IMG/VR virus record: IMGVR_UViG_3300036853_000256
Location: 1 to 48,020 of that record
Origin: a virus
DNA length: 48,020 bases
Reading direction: 5' to 3' (one strand)
Within the stretch, counting starts at the first letter, position 1. Every line of letters begins with the position of its first letter. Shown piece after piece: positions 28,658 through 37,595 of the stretch. The notes beneath the pieces were generated by a model. That model had not been told where the DNA came from, made no database searches, and was given only the letters and a program-made list of their open reading frames with translations. The position numbers and the translations under genes were made by a program.

Positions 28658-28990
28658 TTACCGCGGCGGCTGGCATTTGTAGAGCTGGTACTCGGTCAGC
28701 CACGCGTCGCGGATGTTCTTGCCGGTATCGGTCGTCGGCGGCGTCTCGTCGTACGCCTCCAGCTGACGGCGGAACAGATCGCACGTGATCCTGATGGCCA
28801 CCCCGGCCTGTTCCGCCTGCGCCTTCTGCTGCTGCTCGACCAGACGCCGCGCGTTCTCCACCGCGATGGTGCGCGACGCGAACACCGACAGAATCGGGTT
28901 GGCCACAGCGATCGCGATCCCGACGACCAGCCAATACACCGGGATCTGGATCACGTGCTGAATGCGCACAGGACGCTTCTGCTCCGTCAC
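28658..28990 (-). CDS. Single-span membrane protein with coiled coil, lysis region
   Basis: 110 residues from GTG 28990 with GGAGGGG upstream. An N-terminal membrane helix (IPVYWLVVGIAIAVANPILSVF) is followed by a helix RTIAVENARRLVEQQQKAQAEQAG and a Cys-containing tail. Such proteins occur in actinophage lysis cassettes, perhaps as spanin-like or holin-regulating partners. The 148-bp stretch on its downstream side before the holin-like gene contains no gene I can support. Confidence 0.55.
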   Translation of the reverse strand: MTEQKRPVRIQHVIQIPVYWLVVGIAIAVANPILSVFASRTIAVENARRLVEQQQKAQAEQAGVAIRITCDLFRRQLEAYDETPPTTDTGKNIRDAWLTEYQLYKCQPPR

Positions 28991-29012
28991 CAGCGCCCCT
29001 CCAACACCACCA

Positions 29013-29285
29013 TCAGGACGACGACGGCGCCGACGGAGACGGCGCTGAGGATGACGGCGAGTCGCCGGTACCACCGCGGCGCAACGCGCCGGCCAGCGAC
29101 GTGAACCCGACCGCCAGCCCCGGCACCCCGATGATCACGCCCGCGAAGACCATCACCGACTCGCGGACTTCCGGCCGTTGCGCCTCGCTGAAGATCAGCG
29201 CCCAGCCCCCCACGAACGACAGGATGTCCCGTGTAAGCGTCCACCAGCCAGGGAGTTTGCGATCTTGAGTCGCGCGGTCGCTCAC
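29013..29285 (-). CDS. Two-span membrane protein, possible second holin
   Basis: 90 residues. Two hydrophobic helices (WTLTRDILSFVGGWALIF and VMVFAGVIIGVPGLAVGFTSLAGAL) with a short acidic hinge, then a Ser/Pro tail. Size and topology suit a type II holin. It lies three genes after the endolysin. Confidence 0.58.
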   Translation of the reverse strand: MSDRATQDRKLPGWWTLTRDILSFVGGWALIFSEAQRPEVRESVMVFAGVIIGVPGLAVGFTSLAGALRRGGTGDSPSSSAPSPSAPSSS

Positions 29286-29306
29286 CCATGGTCCGCCTTT
29301 CCAATC

Positions 29307-29326
29307 CCGGGCACAGAAAAGCCCGG
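29307..29326 (-). terminator. Small stem-loop in the lysis region
   Basis: CCGGGC and GCCCGG pair over 6 bp around the loop ACAGAAAA, in the gap between the two membrane-protein genes. Weak; may reduce read-through. Confidence 0.4.
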
Positions 29327-29360
29327 TGTATGACGACAGGCGGGGTCTAGGCCAGTCGTG

Positions 29361-29813
29361 TTATTTGAGGACGGCGCCGACAACCGCGACGAGCACGCCC
29401 GCGATGACCGCGGCCAGAGTGACCGCGGTGTAGATGCTTGCCCTGTTCTCCTGTCCGCCGCGGTGAACGCCTTGCTGGCTGGACACGTACTCCGTGAGTG
29501 GCTTGAGGGTCGCCGAGATCTCACGGATGGCGTTGGCCAGGTCGTCCTTGGTGGCGTAGGTGCCGCGCTCACGTTCGATCTGGCTGCGCAGCTCGTTGGC
29601 CTTCTCGTCCTTGTATGTCTGGATTTCTCGCGCCAGTTGCAGCGCGGCCAGGTCTGCGGTCTCCTTAATCTTGAGAGCCTTCTCGCGCTCGAGCGCGACC
29701 TCCGCGTACCGCCGATCGCGCTCCTCGGCCAGCGCCGCCCGGGCCGCCTCGCGCTCGTCCATGAGCGCCTTCAGAGTGGTGATCGTCCACTCCGAGCTGG
29801 GCCTGGGGCGCAT
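29361..29813 (-). CDS. Coiled-coil protein with C-terminal membrane anchor
   Basis: 150 residues. Residues 10-85 form a long charged coiled coil (LMDEREAARAALAEERDRRYAEVALEREKALKIKETADLAALQL), followed by TKDDLANAIREISATLKPLTEYVSSQQG and one hydrophobic helix at the end (IYTAVTLAAVIAGVLVAVVGAVL). Proteins with this layout are frequent next to actinophage lysins and are thought to join the lysis apparatus. It starts three bases after the endolysin stop. Confidence 0.65.
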   Translation of the reverse strand: MRPRPSSEWTITTLKALMDEREAARAALAEERDRRYAEVALEREKALKIKETADLAALQLAREIQTYKDEKANELRSQIERERGTYATKDDLANAIREISATLKPLTEYVSSQQGVHRGGQENRASIYTAVTLAAVIAGVLVAVVGAVLK

Positions 29814-29816
29814 GGG

Positions 29817-30848
29817 CTAGGAGGCCAGCAATGCGCCGACCGCCGCCGCCCGATCACCCAGCGTGGCCCGCAGTGCCGCAGCGACCTCCTCGTCCGACCG
29901 CCCGGCGTCGGTCAGCGCAGCGAGGACCTGCTCATCGACGCCGCCCACCGCGGCGAGGACCTCACTGACCGGCACGTCGAGCTTCGCGGCGATGCCCTTG
30001 GTCAGCGCGCCGATGCTCCCGATCAGCTGATACAGGGTGGTGGTGCCGCCGTTGATCGTGTCAGGCACGCCCTGCGCACTGGCGTCGTGGCCGATCTTCG
30101 ACTCCGGCAGTCCGCCCTTCTCCTTGGGCTGCTTGCCGACGGCGAAGTACTCGGCCAGCGCGTCGAATACGTCTTGCTTGGTCACGTCGTCCTCCCATCC
30201 TGGGGCAACCAGCGCGGTCAGCTCGGCCAGCGTGCCCCGGTAGGCGTTGGCGTCGCTTGTGCTCTGGCCGCCGATCGTGGCCGAGCTCGAGTACTGCAGG
30301 ATCGCGGGCGTCTGGCCCGAATAGGAGGCCCACTTCGACGATCCGTCACCCGGGTAGAGCGACTTGAATCCACCCGAGCCGGTGACGTACGAGCTGGCCC
30401 ACAACGGATACCCGAGGCCGGCGAGGCTGCCGCCGTACACCCACTTCGGCGCGTAGACGATCGGCCGCAGCTTCGGCATCCGGGCCCGCAGCCGGTCACA
30501 GAACGCCTTGATGTCAGAACGCGACGGGACGGTGCTCGCGTCGCCGCTCCACTTCTCGCAGTCGGCCTGCAAGATCCAGGGCCGATTCCGCCAGCCCGGG
30601 CACGCATCGTCGAGCCGGGCAATGAACGCGTCGGCGCGGCCAGCCGGATTGCCCGGGTAAAGCACCCAGTACGCGCCCAGCAGCACCCGGCCCGGGTCGA
30701 GGCCGCGGACGCCGGACCACCAGGCGCCCAGCTCGTCGTCGAGCTTGTCACCACCGGCCTTGTGCGTGATGAACGAGATGCCGTCGGCCACCGCAGTGCC
30801 GACGCCGGGTGCGTCGAAGTGGGACATGTCCCAGCCGTAGATGGTCAT
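29817..30848 (-). CDS. Endolysin, GH25 muramidase
   Basis: 343 residues. Residues 1-215 are a glycoside hydrolase 25 lysozyme: YGWDMSHFDAPG with Asp7, ISFITHKAG, LLGAYWVLYPGNPAGRADAFIARL, and WILQADCEKW with the Asp96-x-Glu98 catalytic pair, then ASYSGQTPAILQYSSSA. It cleaves the N-acetylmuramic acid to N-acetylglucosamine bond. The C-terminal 125 residues are helical with an Ala/Asp-rich end; a hinge at residue 217 (APGWEDDVTKQDVFDAL) resembles short modules found on actinophage lysins. No signal peptide, so export depends on holin action. Confidence 0.9.
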   Translation of the reverse strand: MTIYGWDMSHFDAPGVGTAVADGISFITHKAGGDKLDDELGAWWSGVRGLDPGRVLLGAYWVLYPGNPAGRADAFIARLDDACPGWRNRPWILQADCEKWSGDASTVPSRSDIKAFCDRLRARMPKLRPIVYAPKWVYGGSLAGLGYPLWASSYVTGSGGFKSLYPGDGSSKWASYSGQTPAILQYSSSATIGGQSTSDANAYRGTLAELTALVAPGWEDDVTKQDVFDALAEYFAVGKQPKEKGGLPESKIGHDASAQGVPDTINGGTTTLYQLIGSIGALTKGIAAKLDVPVSEVLAAVGGVDEQVLAALTDAGRSDEEVAAALRATLGDRAAAVGALLAS

Positions 30849-30849
30849 C

Positions 30850-31287
30850 TCAGCTCACCAGCCTGTCGACGGTCAGATACGCGGGCCGGGAACCGCCCGC
30901 CGCGATGGACTGCGTGCCGGTGCCCGCACCTCGGGAGCCAGTCACCACCCATGTCTTGGAGCCGGTCGCCGCGGCCGTGTACTCGGCGTAGAGGATCCCG
31001 GGAAACCCGGAGCCGGACGTGGTGGGGATGGACACGTTCGTGGCGTCGTTCTGCGTGCCCGCGCTCGTGTCTTCGCGGAGCCGCATGAACGCCAGGTCGC
31101 CGGCCACCGTCGACTGGACCTTCATTATGGCGAAGATCCGGTACGTCCAGCCGGAGACCAGCGACGCGGTCACGGAGATCAGCGCGGCGGACTCCGATGA
31201 CGTCCACGTCGCGCTGTTCGCCACCAGCGACGCCGACGTGATTCGGGTCGCAACATCAGGCCAGTTGACAACATCACCGGCAGCCAT
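30850..31287 (-). CDS. Small minor tail protein
   Basis: 145 residues, beta-rich and Ser/Thr/Ala-rich (WPDVATRITSASLVANSATWTSSESAALISVTASLVSGWTYRIFAIMKVQ...). It lies between the large minor tail protein and the endolysin. Resembles short structural proteins at the tail-tip end of actinophage genomes. A trimeric tip or receptor-binding accessory role is inferred. Confidence 0.6.
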   Translation of the reverse strand: MAAGDVVNWPDVATRITSASLVANSATWTSSESAALISVTASLVSGWTYRIFAIMKVQSTVAGDLAFMRLREDTSAGTQNDATNVSIPTTSGSGFPGILYAEYTAAATGSKTWVVTGSRGAGTGTQSIAAGGSRPAYLTVDRLVS

Positions 31288-31296
31288 CGGCTCTCC

Positions 31297-34005
31297 TCAC
31301 AGGGCGTAGACGGGAGCGGTGTAGATCTGCACGTCCTCACCGGCCGCATGCGCCGGGCTGATCCCGTTGACCGCGCGGGTGACGGTGGCGACCTGCTGGA
31401 AGTTCGGGGCGCTGCCCGTGACCGCGCCCATCGCGGTCACGGTCATGACCTCGCCGCCCTTGACCCGGATCGGATACGGCACACCGGCCGTCGACCAGGC
31501 GTCCTGCGGGATCGCGAAGGTCAGCGTCAGCGACTGCCCCGAGCCGGGGCCCGCGGTCAGCGTGCTGACCGTCGTGGTGCTCGACGAGCCCGCCTTCGAG
31601 GTCCCGTAGACGCCGACGTCCCACGGCCGCGCGGGCGAACAGTTGAGGGTGACCTGCCACGACGCCGACGTGATCTCCTGCCGGAAACCCTCGACGATCA
31701 GGGACAGGTCCTGCCCGATCGGGCCCTGCGACGGAACGCCGGAGACGGTGATCCTCGGGGCGAACGGCCGGCCCCGCCATGCCGCCAACTGGGCCGGACG
31801 GTCGGTGAAGTCGATGACCAGCTGCGGCCACCGGTACTCACCCCACGTCCCCAGGTGCACCCGCCACGACGCGTTGTCCGGGAGTACCCCGTCCGAGAAG
31901 ACGTTGATCGTGGCCGTGTCCGGCCGCCGCCCGTACTGCACGATGTGCGCATCGTCCTGGTCCGTGGCCGAGCTGCCGCCGTCGCGGGTGACCTTCCAGA
32001 AGTTCCGGACGTACTGGTCGGGGCGGCCGGGCTGCGGCTCGTCGGCGATGTCCCCCGTCGGTGCGATGGCGAGGGCCATGTCGGCCGGCCTGTTGTACCG
32101 GGCCGACCGGGGCCGATACCCGTACCCGGAGCCGGTCTCGTACAGCACACCCAGGCCGGCGGCCTCGGCCTCGCGGACGTTGGGCAGCAACCCCTGGATC
32201 TTCTGCGGGCCGAGCTGCTCCCCGGTACCGGGCTCGACCGCGATCCGGACGGCCTTCTCGCCGAAGAGCCGGGCGATCCTCGCCGTGTCCGTCTCGCCGG
32301 GGAAGGCCGCGCTGACCTGCATGAACGTCACATCGACGAACGGAAGGAGGTCGTCTCCGGCCCACATGTGCGAGATCAGGGCACCGTCCGACGGCGCCCA
32401 CCCGGTGATGGTGTTGAGCCGGTCCGCGGTCCCCGCGAAGCTGCCGGTGCCGGCCACGAAGAAGCCGGTGGAGCCGACCTGGTGGTAGATGACCGTCCAG
32501 GTGACGTTCCCGCCGATCTCCTGCGCCTCCAGTTGCAGCGCAACCCATTTGGTCGGGTCGATGCTCCCCGTCCACACCGCACCGGCCGGGGAGATCGACA
32601 CCGATCCGTCGGCGAGGTAGCCGACGATCGTGAACTGCGCGTTCGACAGCGACACCACCCAGCGGGCGATCGTGCCGGCCGCGGTGATCTCCATCAGCGG
32701 CACGCCGGACCCGGGCAGCGTGTTCGGGCAGCGGAAATAGAACATGCCCGCATACCCGTCGTACGGCACCTGCCACTTGAGCACCCGGCCCGTGATCTTC
32801 GACGTCAGGGCGGTCGTCAGCGTCGCCGCGGCCAGCGCCCCGGCCGGACAGTCGGTGCCGCCCAGCGTCGCTCCCGTCAGGGTGGCCGGCTGCCCACGTG
32901 GCACCGCGGACGCGGCCAGCGTCGCGCCGGAGTCATCCTCGAGAGGCCAGTAGCCCTGCGGGTTCTGGCCCATCAGCTGCCGGTGGATCGGCGACTCGAT
33001 CTGGTCCTCGCCCTGCGACAGGCGGCGAGTAATCCCGGCGATCTCCAGCGGCGCCCACGAGACGGTCGCCGTCGGGTCCCAGCGGATCGGCAGATCCGGC
33101 AGGGTGCCCACGATCTCGACGGCCTCGATCTCAAGGTCGTCGTAGGAGAAGGTCAGGTTGCCGGCGTTGCTGTTGCCCGCGACCCGCCACGAGTGGACGG
33201 CGACCGCGGAGCCGGTGCATTGGGTGTCGGTGGCCGTCGCCGACCAGGTGGTCGGCTCGCCGGACGCCTCCGGCCACACCCGTAGCCGCAGATCCTGCCC
33301 GTCCCACTGGCAGCGGACCTTGATCCGCTGCCCGGCCGTGTAGGTACCCACCGTCGGCGTGCCACCGATATCCGTCAGGCCACCGCCTACGTCGCGCTTG
33401 ATGCGCGCGCCGAGCGTGCCACCCGTGCCGAAGTCGACGCTGAACAGGATCTGCGAGACGCCGACCGTACGGCGGGCGGTAAGACTGCACACCAGCGCGG
33501 CGCCGGTCGCGACCACGGGCGCCGCGCACACGAACGTCGCCTCGCCGTTGCGGGCGTTCGCGCCGGTGAGCTCACCCTGATGGAACGCCGGCGCGGCCGT
33601 CATGAGGACCTGACCGGCACCGCCGGACGACGACCAGTCCGACGCGGTGCCGTCCAGCGACCACGACAGGCCGACGTCCGGCGTGCCCCACCCGTTGCTT
33701 GTGTTGTCCGTCCACGCCTCAGCGCCGGAGATCGTTCCCCATCGGGCCGGGCAGCCGGTCGTCAGCAGCCCGTACCAGCGGCCGTTCGGGTTGGCGTCGC
33801 AGTAGTGGCCGCCGGCGTTGTCGACCTCGAGAAGCGCGCCGCCGGCCTCGACCTCGGTGGTCTCGTCGCCGCGGCCGCCGGTGATCGTCACACCGCCGTT
33901 GACGTGGTTGACGTCCTGGCTGCGGTCCGTCCATACCCAGGTGGAGGGCTGCGCCGGGTCGTAGCCGGGGGCGATGTGGAACCGGCCGAGAGTCGACAGG
34001 TCCAT
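31297..34005 (-). CDS. Large minor tail protein (distal tail / tip)
   Basis: 902 residues from ATG 34005, which overlaps the tape-measure stop as TGATG; the frame is open further upstream only as shadow. The N-terminal part (GRFHIAPGYDPAQPSTWVWTD, GGHYCDANPNGRWYGLL) matches the style of actinophage proteins directly following the tape measure. A middle region with concanavalin-like strands (residues about 330-500) and a C-terminal set of beta domains ending TVTRAVNGISPAHAAGEDVQIYTAPVYAL follow. It probably forms the tail tip/baseplate and contacts the cell surface. Confidence 0.78.
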   Translation of the reverse strand: MDLSTLGRFHIAPGYDPAQPSTWVWTDRSQDVNHVNGGVTITGGRGDETTEVEAGGALLEVDNAGGHYCDANPNGRWYGLLTTGCPARWGTISGAEAWTDNTSNGWGTPDVGLSWSLDGTASDWSSSGGAGQVLMTAAPAFHQGELTGANARNGEATFVCAAPVVATGAALVCSLTARRTVGVSQILFSVDFGTGGTLGARIKRDVGGGLTDIGGTPTVGTYTAGQRIKVRCQWDGQDLRLRVWPEASGEPTTWSATATDTQCTGSAVAVHSWRVAGNSNAGNLTFSYDDLEIEAVEIVGTLPDLPIRWDPTATVSWAPLEIAGITRRLSQGEDQIESPIHRQLMGQNPQGYWPLEDDSGATLAASAVPRGQPATLTGATLGGTDCPAGALAAATLTTALTSKITGRVLKWQVPYDGYAGMFYFRCPNTLPGSGVPLMEITAAGTIARWVVSLSNAQFTIVGYLADGSVSISPAGAVWTGSIDPTKWVALQLEAQEIGGNVTWTVIYHQVGSTGFFVAGTGSFAGTADRLNTITGWAPSDGALISHMWAGDDLLPFVDVTFMQVSAAFPGETDTARIARLFGEKAVRIAVEPGTGEQLGPQKIQGLLPNVREAEAAGLGVLYETGSGYGYRPRSARYNRPADMALAIAPTGDIADEPQPGRPDQYVRNFWKVTRDGGSSATDQDDAHIVQYGRRPDTATINVFSDGVLPDNASWRVHLGTWGEYRWPQLVIDFTDRPAQLAAWRGRPFAPRITVSGVPSQGPIGQDLSLIVEGFRQEITSASWQVTLNCSPARPWDVGVYGTSKAGSSSTTTVSTLTAGPGSGQSLTLTFAIPQDAWSTAGVPYPIRVKGGEVMTVTAMGAVTGSAPNFQQVATVTRAVNGISPAHAAGEDVQIYTAPVYAL

Positions 34006-36053
34006 CAGGCCGGCACCTTGAGGGTCTTCGCGATCGTCGCGCGGACGCCTGGCTTGACCCGCAGCGAGTACGCCATCAACTGCCCGAACGCGTCCGCACC
34101 GCCTACGAACTCGACGACGTTGCGGGTCTCGACGATCACCTTCTGCGGGCCGAAGTTCGCCGGCATCGCCCGGGGTGACCCCGACAGCACCGACGCGCGC
34201 AGCGCCGACACGGCGGCCTGGCCGCCCGCAGCGGCAACCTCCCGCGCGGTCCACACGTGCTCACCGCGGGACAGCATCATCGGGATCGAGTCCGAGGTCG
34301 TGGTGCCCGGCCCTTCGATCGGGCCACCCGTTGCGGCCCCGCCGATCCGATGGCCGAGCGCGTTGAGCCGCTCGGTCCCGGTGACAGACACGTGCACTTC
34401 GACGGTCTTGCCGTGGATTCGGTTGATGGCATCCCTGGCCGCATTCAACCGGCCCACTGCGTCGTGGGTATTGACCAGAAAGTCGATCTTCTTGGTCTTG
34501 ATCAGACCCATCTCGTCGGCCAGGGCCCCGGCCTGAGTCTTCGTCGCACCCATCTGAGTGGCCACTCTGATGAAGGTTGCGCGCGCATCGTTAGCCCTGG
34601 CTGACGCCTCAGAGCTTCCGATTCCGACCTTCACGTAGCCCTTGAAGTTTTCTTCTAGCTTCCCCGCCAGGTCGGACAGGGCCTTACGGTTGTCGCGGCC
34701 CTTCTGCGTGTTGAGGTCGAGGGTCCGGCCGTTCTCCTTGACCGCCTTCGTGGTGTCGGCGATGGCCTGCGCCACGTCGGTCTGCGAGTCGTACAGGCCG
34801 CGGCCCTTCGCAGCGGCCTCGTCCATCTTGTCGGCGAAGGTCTGCATCTGCAGGCCGGCCTTGCCTGCCGCCTCGCCCGCCGACAGCATGCCTTTCACGA
34901 CGCTGGGCAACACGTTTCCGAGGGCGTCGACGGCCGCTGACGCGACCGGGGTCTTCGCCGCCATGTAGTCGATCCCGGTCTTCCACTTGAAGAACCACTC
35001 GGTCTCCAGGTGGGTCGGGAGCATCATGGCGTTGTAGAGCTCGGTGAGGCCGCGGACCGCCCAGCCGACCCCCTTGATCACCACGGCGACATCGTTCGCG
35101 AAGTCGTTCAGCGCGGTGGCGGCCGACTCGCTGCCGCCCGCGATCGTCTTCAGCGCGCTACCGACGGCGCTGCCGATCGTGGTGAAGCTCTGGCCCAGCG
35201 CGTCGATGACCGGCTTACCCTTGGCGACCAGCGCCTCGATACCGCCGAGGATGCCCCTGATGCCGCCGATCGCCCCGTTCACCAGCGGGTCGAGGAACCC
35301 TGCCGAGCCCCCGAAGATGTTCTTGATCTGGCCGTTCAGGCTGCCGAACGCGGCCTCGATCTTCCCGATGTTCCGCAGCACCGGGCCGATGAACACGTCC
35401 GCGTCCTTGGTCAGCTGGCCCAGCAGGTTCTGGCCCAGCTCCGTCCCGGCCGCCTTCACCCGCGCGTCGCGCGCCGCGAGAAGCACGCCGCCGATCACGC
35501 CGCCCACGCCGGCGCCACCGATGATCCCCGCGGAGATCACGCCACCGATCAGCGGGGCCAGCGCCGCGAGGGCAGGGACGACCTCCGCCGGGCCGATGCC
35601 GCCCTCGAACGCGCTGGTGAGGGAGCTGCTGAACCTCTTGAAGATCCCCGGGCTGTTCTGGCTGTTGGGAATGACGTCGTCCAAGACCTCCTTCGGGATG
35701 AGGTTTTTCAGAACGTTCTTGTTCTGCTTGAGCTTCGTCAGCTCGGTCTGCGTCTTGCGGATGTTCTTGGACAGGTCAGCGCGGTCGGCCGCCGTCTCCG
35801 CCTCGGCGAACGCGACCGCCAGCTGCCGCAGTTCGCGCTCGGCCTGCTTGATCTCGTGGTCGAGTTTCTCGACATGCCCAGCGGCCGTCTTGGCGGTCTT
35901 GCCGAACACCTCGGTCGCCACCGCCGTCTCGTCGCCCGCCCTGGCCGCCTTCTGCAGCTCGTCGACGAGGCCGTCGGTGGCCTTCGCCGACTCCTTCACG
36001 CCCGCGATGTAGTTGGCCACCTCGGCCTGAAGCTTTATTCCGACGGTGCGCAC
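34005..36053 (-). CDS. Tape measure protein
   Basis: 682 residues from a GTG with GGAGGTGATC upstream. Helical throughout: an N-terminal coiled coil (residues 15-120, KLDHEIKQAERELRQLAVAFAEAE), a Gly/Ala-rich hydrophobic core (APLIGGVISAGIIGGAGVGGVIGGVLLAARD and GFLDPLVNGAIGGIRGILGG) and the C-terminal signature GGPIEGPGTTTSDSIPMMLSRGEHVWTAREVA typical of actinophage tape measures. It sets tail length, here fairly short, and may help DNA cross the envelope. Preceded by the frameshifting chaperone genes. Confidence 0.92.
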   Translation of the reverse strand: MRTVGIKLQAEVANYIAGVKESAKATDGLVDELQKAARAGDETAVATEVFGKTAKTAAGHVEKLDHEIKQAERELRQLAVAFAEAETAADRADLSKNIRKTQTELTKLKQNKNVLKNLIPKEVLDDVIPNSQNSPGIFKRFSSSLTSAFEGGIGPAEVVPALAALAPLIGGVISAGIIGGAGVGGVIGGVLLAARDARVKAAGTELGQNLLGQLTKDADVFIGPVLRNIGKIEAAFGSLNGQIKNIFGGSAGFLDPLVNGAIGGIRGILGGIEALVAKGKPVIDALGQSFTTIGSAVGSALKTIAGGSESAATALNDFANDVAVVIKGVGWAVRGLTELYNAMMLPTHLETEWFFKWKTGIDYMAAKTPVASAAVDALGNVLPSVVKGMLSAGEAAGKAGLQMQTFADKMDEAAAKGRGLYDSQTDVAQAIADTTKAVKENGRTLDLNTQKGRDNRKALSDLAGKLEENFKGYVKVGIGSSEASARANDARATFIRVATQMGATKTQAGALADEMGLIKTKKIDFLVNTHDAVGRLNAARDAINRIHGKTVEVHVSVTGTERLNALGHRIGGAATGGPIEGPGTTTSDSIPMMLSRGEHVWTAREVAAAGGQAAVSALRASVLSGSPRAMPANFGPQKVIVETRNVVEFVGGADAFGQLMAYSLRVKPGVRATIAKTLKVPA

Positions 36054-36060
36054 GAGCAGA

Positions 36061-36995
36061 TCACCTCCGGACGGTGGTCGTGAACCAGGCGAGCGCCTCG
36101 GGGCGTTCGGTGTTCTGCAGCGCCGCCTGCGCGATCATCAAGGCGTCGGTGCGGCGGCAGCGCATCCGCGACGGCTTGAACGTCAGGCCGTCCTTCTCGT
36201 GCGACTGGCATTCGGTCGCCGGGCCACCGCACACCGAGCAAAGGCCCTCGCGGTAGACGGCCAGGGCGAGCAACTCCGCCCGGTCCTGCTCGGTGTAGCG
36301 GGCCTCGACCGTCGTGGTGCTGCGCACGATCCGGCCCGCGTCGTCGTATTCGTGGACGGTCACCGACGCGGGCTCGCGGCCGTCGAGCCGCGACGGCGGC
36401 TGCCCGTGCCGGTCGGCGAGCTCTACCCGGGCTCGGAAGTTCCGTTCTGCCGCCAGGCGGCCTGCGAGAAAGGGACGTTCACGTCCTTGCGGTTCAGGCC
36501 CCACGCTGCCCCGGCCAGCAGGTCGTACTGCCGGTCGGTAAGACTCTCGGTCAGCCGGAACCAGGCCTCGTCGTCAAGGACCGGGTCGACCAGGCACTTA
36601 CGGATCAGCGCGTCGAAGAACGTGTCCGTGTTGGCTTCCAGTGCCGCGTCCTGCTCATTGCCGGGCCGCGGCGGATGCTCGGCGACGAACGCGTGCCAGT
36701 CCTTGCGGGCCAGCGCCCGGAACCGGAACGGGTAGGTCGCCTCGAGCATCTGGCCCTCGAGATCGCGGACACGATTCTGCAGCTCGCCACGGCCGTCCCC
36801 GGCGAACTTAGTCACCGGCTTGTCGGCCAGCGCCTGCAGCTCCCGGTCGGCGGTCTCATGCTCGGCGACCAGGTCGCCGCGCATGCATATCGGTACGGTG
36901 CGTTCGGGCAGTTTCGCATCGGCGAGCAGCGCGGCGAAGTCGGGCTTGGCGGCCGGGGCCGGGGTCACGGCGGCTTTGCGGGGGCGTGCGGTCAT
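36061..36995 (-). CDS. Tail assembly chaperone, long (GT-type) form by -1 frameshift
   Basis: The frame of the short chaperone continues after a -1 shift at CCCTTTC (36468-36474): 176 residues of the first frame then 135 of the second (LAGRLAAERNFRARVEL ... LAWFTTTVRR), about 311 in all. The second part contains CSVCGG and CRRTDALMIAQAALQ. This two-frame arrangement before the tape measure is near universal in siphoviruses. The second frame has no convincing start of its own, which supports the frameshift. Confidence 0.78.
36423..36995 (-). CDS. Tail assembly chaperone, short (G-type) form
   Basis: 190 residues: a disordered N-terminus (AAVTPAPAAKPDFAALLADA), then a helical domain (LVAEHETADRELQAL, FRFRALARKDWHAFVAEHPPRPGNEQDAALEANTDTFFDALIRKCLVDPVLDDEAWFRLTESLTDRQYDLLAGAAW). 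The KDWHAFVAEHPP and LTDRQYDLL phrases are typical of actinophage tail chaperones. It coats the tape measure during tail assembly. A terminator stands upstream. Confidence 0.85.
   Translation of the reverse strand: MTARPRKAAVTPAPAAKPDFAALLADAKLPERTVPICMRGDLVAEHETADRELQALADKPVTKFAGDGRGELQNRVRDLEGQMLEATYPFRFRALARKDWHAFVAEHPPRPGNEQDAALEANTDTFFDALIRKCLVDPVLDDEAWFRLTESLTDRQYDLLAGAAWGLNRKDVNVPFSQAAWRQNGTSEPG
36468..36474 (-). other. Slippery heptamer CCCTTTC for -1 frameshift
   Basis: In frame as C-CCT-TTC, the heptamer fits X-XXY-YYZ with X=C and Y=T, so both tRNAs can re-pair after a -1 slip. It lies in the 82-base overlap of the two chaperone frames, 45 bases before the first stop, and the downstream frame is in the -1 register. 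Confidence 0.72.
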
Positions 36996-37032
36996 CGGCG
37001 GTTTTCTCCTACCCGAACGTCCCGAATGAAGC

Positions 37033-37066
37033 GCCCGGCCACCCCATTCGGGAAAGGTGGCCGGGC
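37033..37066 (-). terminator. Stem-loop in the leader of the tail chaperone gene
   Basis: GCCCGGCCACC and GGTGGCCGGGC form a perfect 11-bp stem with a 12-base loop in the gap between the terminator at 37070-37093 and the chaperone start at 36995. It has no T-run; it could be a second terminator or a transcript 5' stabiliser. Confidence 0.5.
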
Positions 37067-37069
37067 ACG

Positions 37070-37093
37070 AAAAAACCGCCCTGTCGAAGGCGG
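37070..37093 (-). terminator. Intrinsic terminator after the tail tube gene
   Basis: CCGCC and GGCGG around an eight-base loop are followed on the minus strand by six consecutive T. It sits 22 bases past the stop of the tail tube candidate and is the most classical intrinsic terminator in the window, limiting transcription into the chaperone and tape-measure genes. Confidence 0.85.
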
Positions 37094-37115
37094 CGTAAGG
37101 GGCGGTGCGGATGAG

Positions 37116-37592
37116 TCAGGCGATGGTCGCGTTCAGGTTCGGCTGGAGGCGGATCTTCAGCGGGGCCTCCCAGCGCTCCAGCGTGTTCGGCTCGGGGTCG
37201 AGGCGCTTCCGCTCGCCGCAGGTCACCGGATAGATCTCGACCTTCTGCGTCGACAGCCACGCCGTGCCGACGGCCAGGCTGCGCCGGATCGCCACGAACG
37301 CGGCCGTGCCGTACGCCATCGCCGTGAAGATCGGGTCGGTGTCCTGCTTGCAGAACCGCAGCAGCGTCCCCGAGAACGACACCCGGCCCGCCGTCACCGT
37401 GTCGAACACCGACGAGAACTTCGACGTCGGCACGTCCGCGGTGTCCGGCTGGAAACCGACCAGCCCGTCGGGGGTCATCACGTCGTGCAGCAGTGTGCCG
37501 GCGTTCAGCTCCGCCGTGGTCGGTGAGGCGATGTTGGCGATGGCCAGGATGAACCCGACCCTGGTAAACCCGTCGGTAATCAGATCGGCCAT
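37116..37592 (-). CDS. Major tail (tube) protein candidate
   Basis: 158 residues: MADLITDGFTRVGFILAIANIASPTTAELNAGTLLHDVMTPDGLVGFQPDTADVPTSKFSSVFDTVTAGRVSFSG... The first 60 residues and the position directly before the chaperones, with a strong terminator after it, fit a tail-tube subunit, which is normally the most expressed tail gene. Beta-rich with an even distribution of Thr, Phe and Val. Assignment by context and sequence style; moderately sure. Confidence 0.78.
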   Translation of the reverse strand: MADLITDGFTRVGFILAIANIASPTTAELNAGTLLHDVMTPDGLVGFQPDTADVPTSKFSSVFDTVTAGRVSFSGTLLRFCKQDTDPIFTAMAYGTAAFVAIRRSLAVGTAWLSTQKVEIYPVTCGERKRLDPEPNTLERWEAPLKIRLQPNLNATIA

Positions 37593-37595
37593 GAC

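Noticed and set aside
31348-33285. A 645-codon plus-strand open frame opposite the minor tail protein
   Set aside because: Arg/Gly/Asp-rich shadow with no ribosome site or domain.
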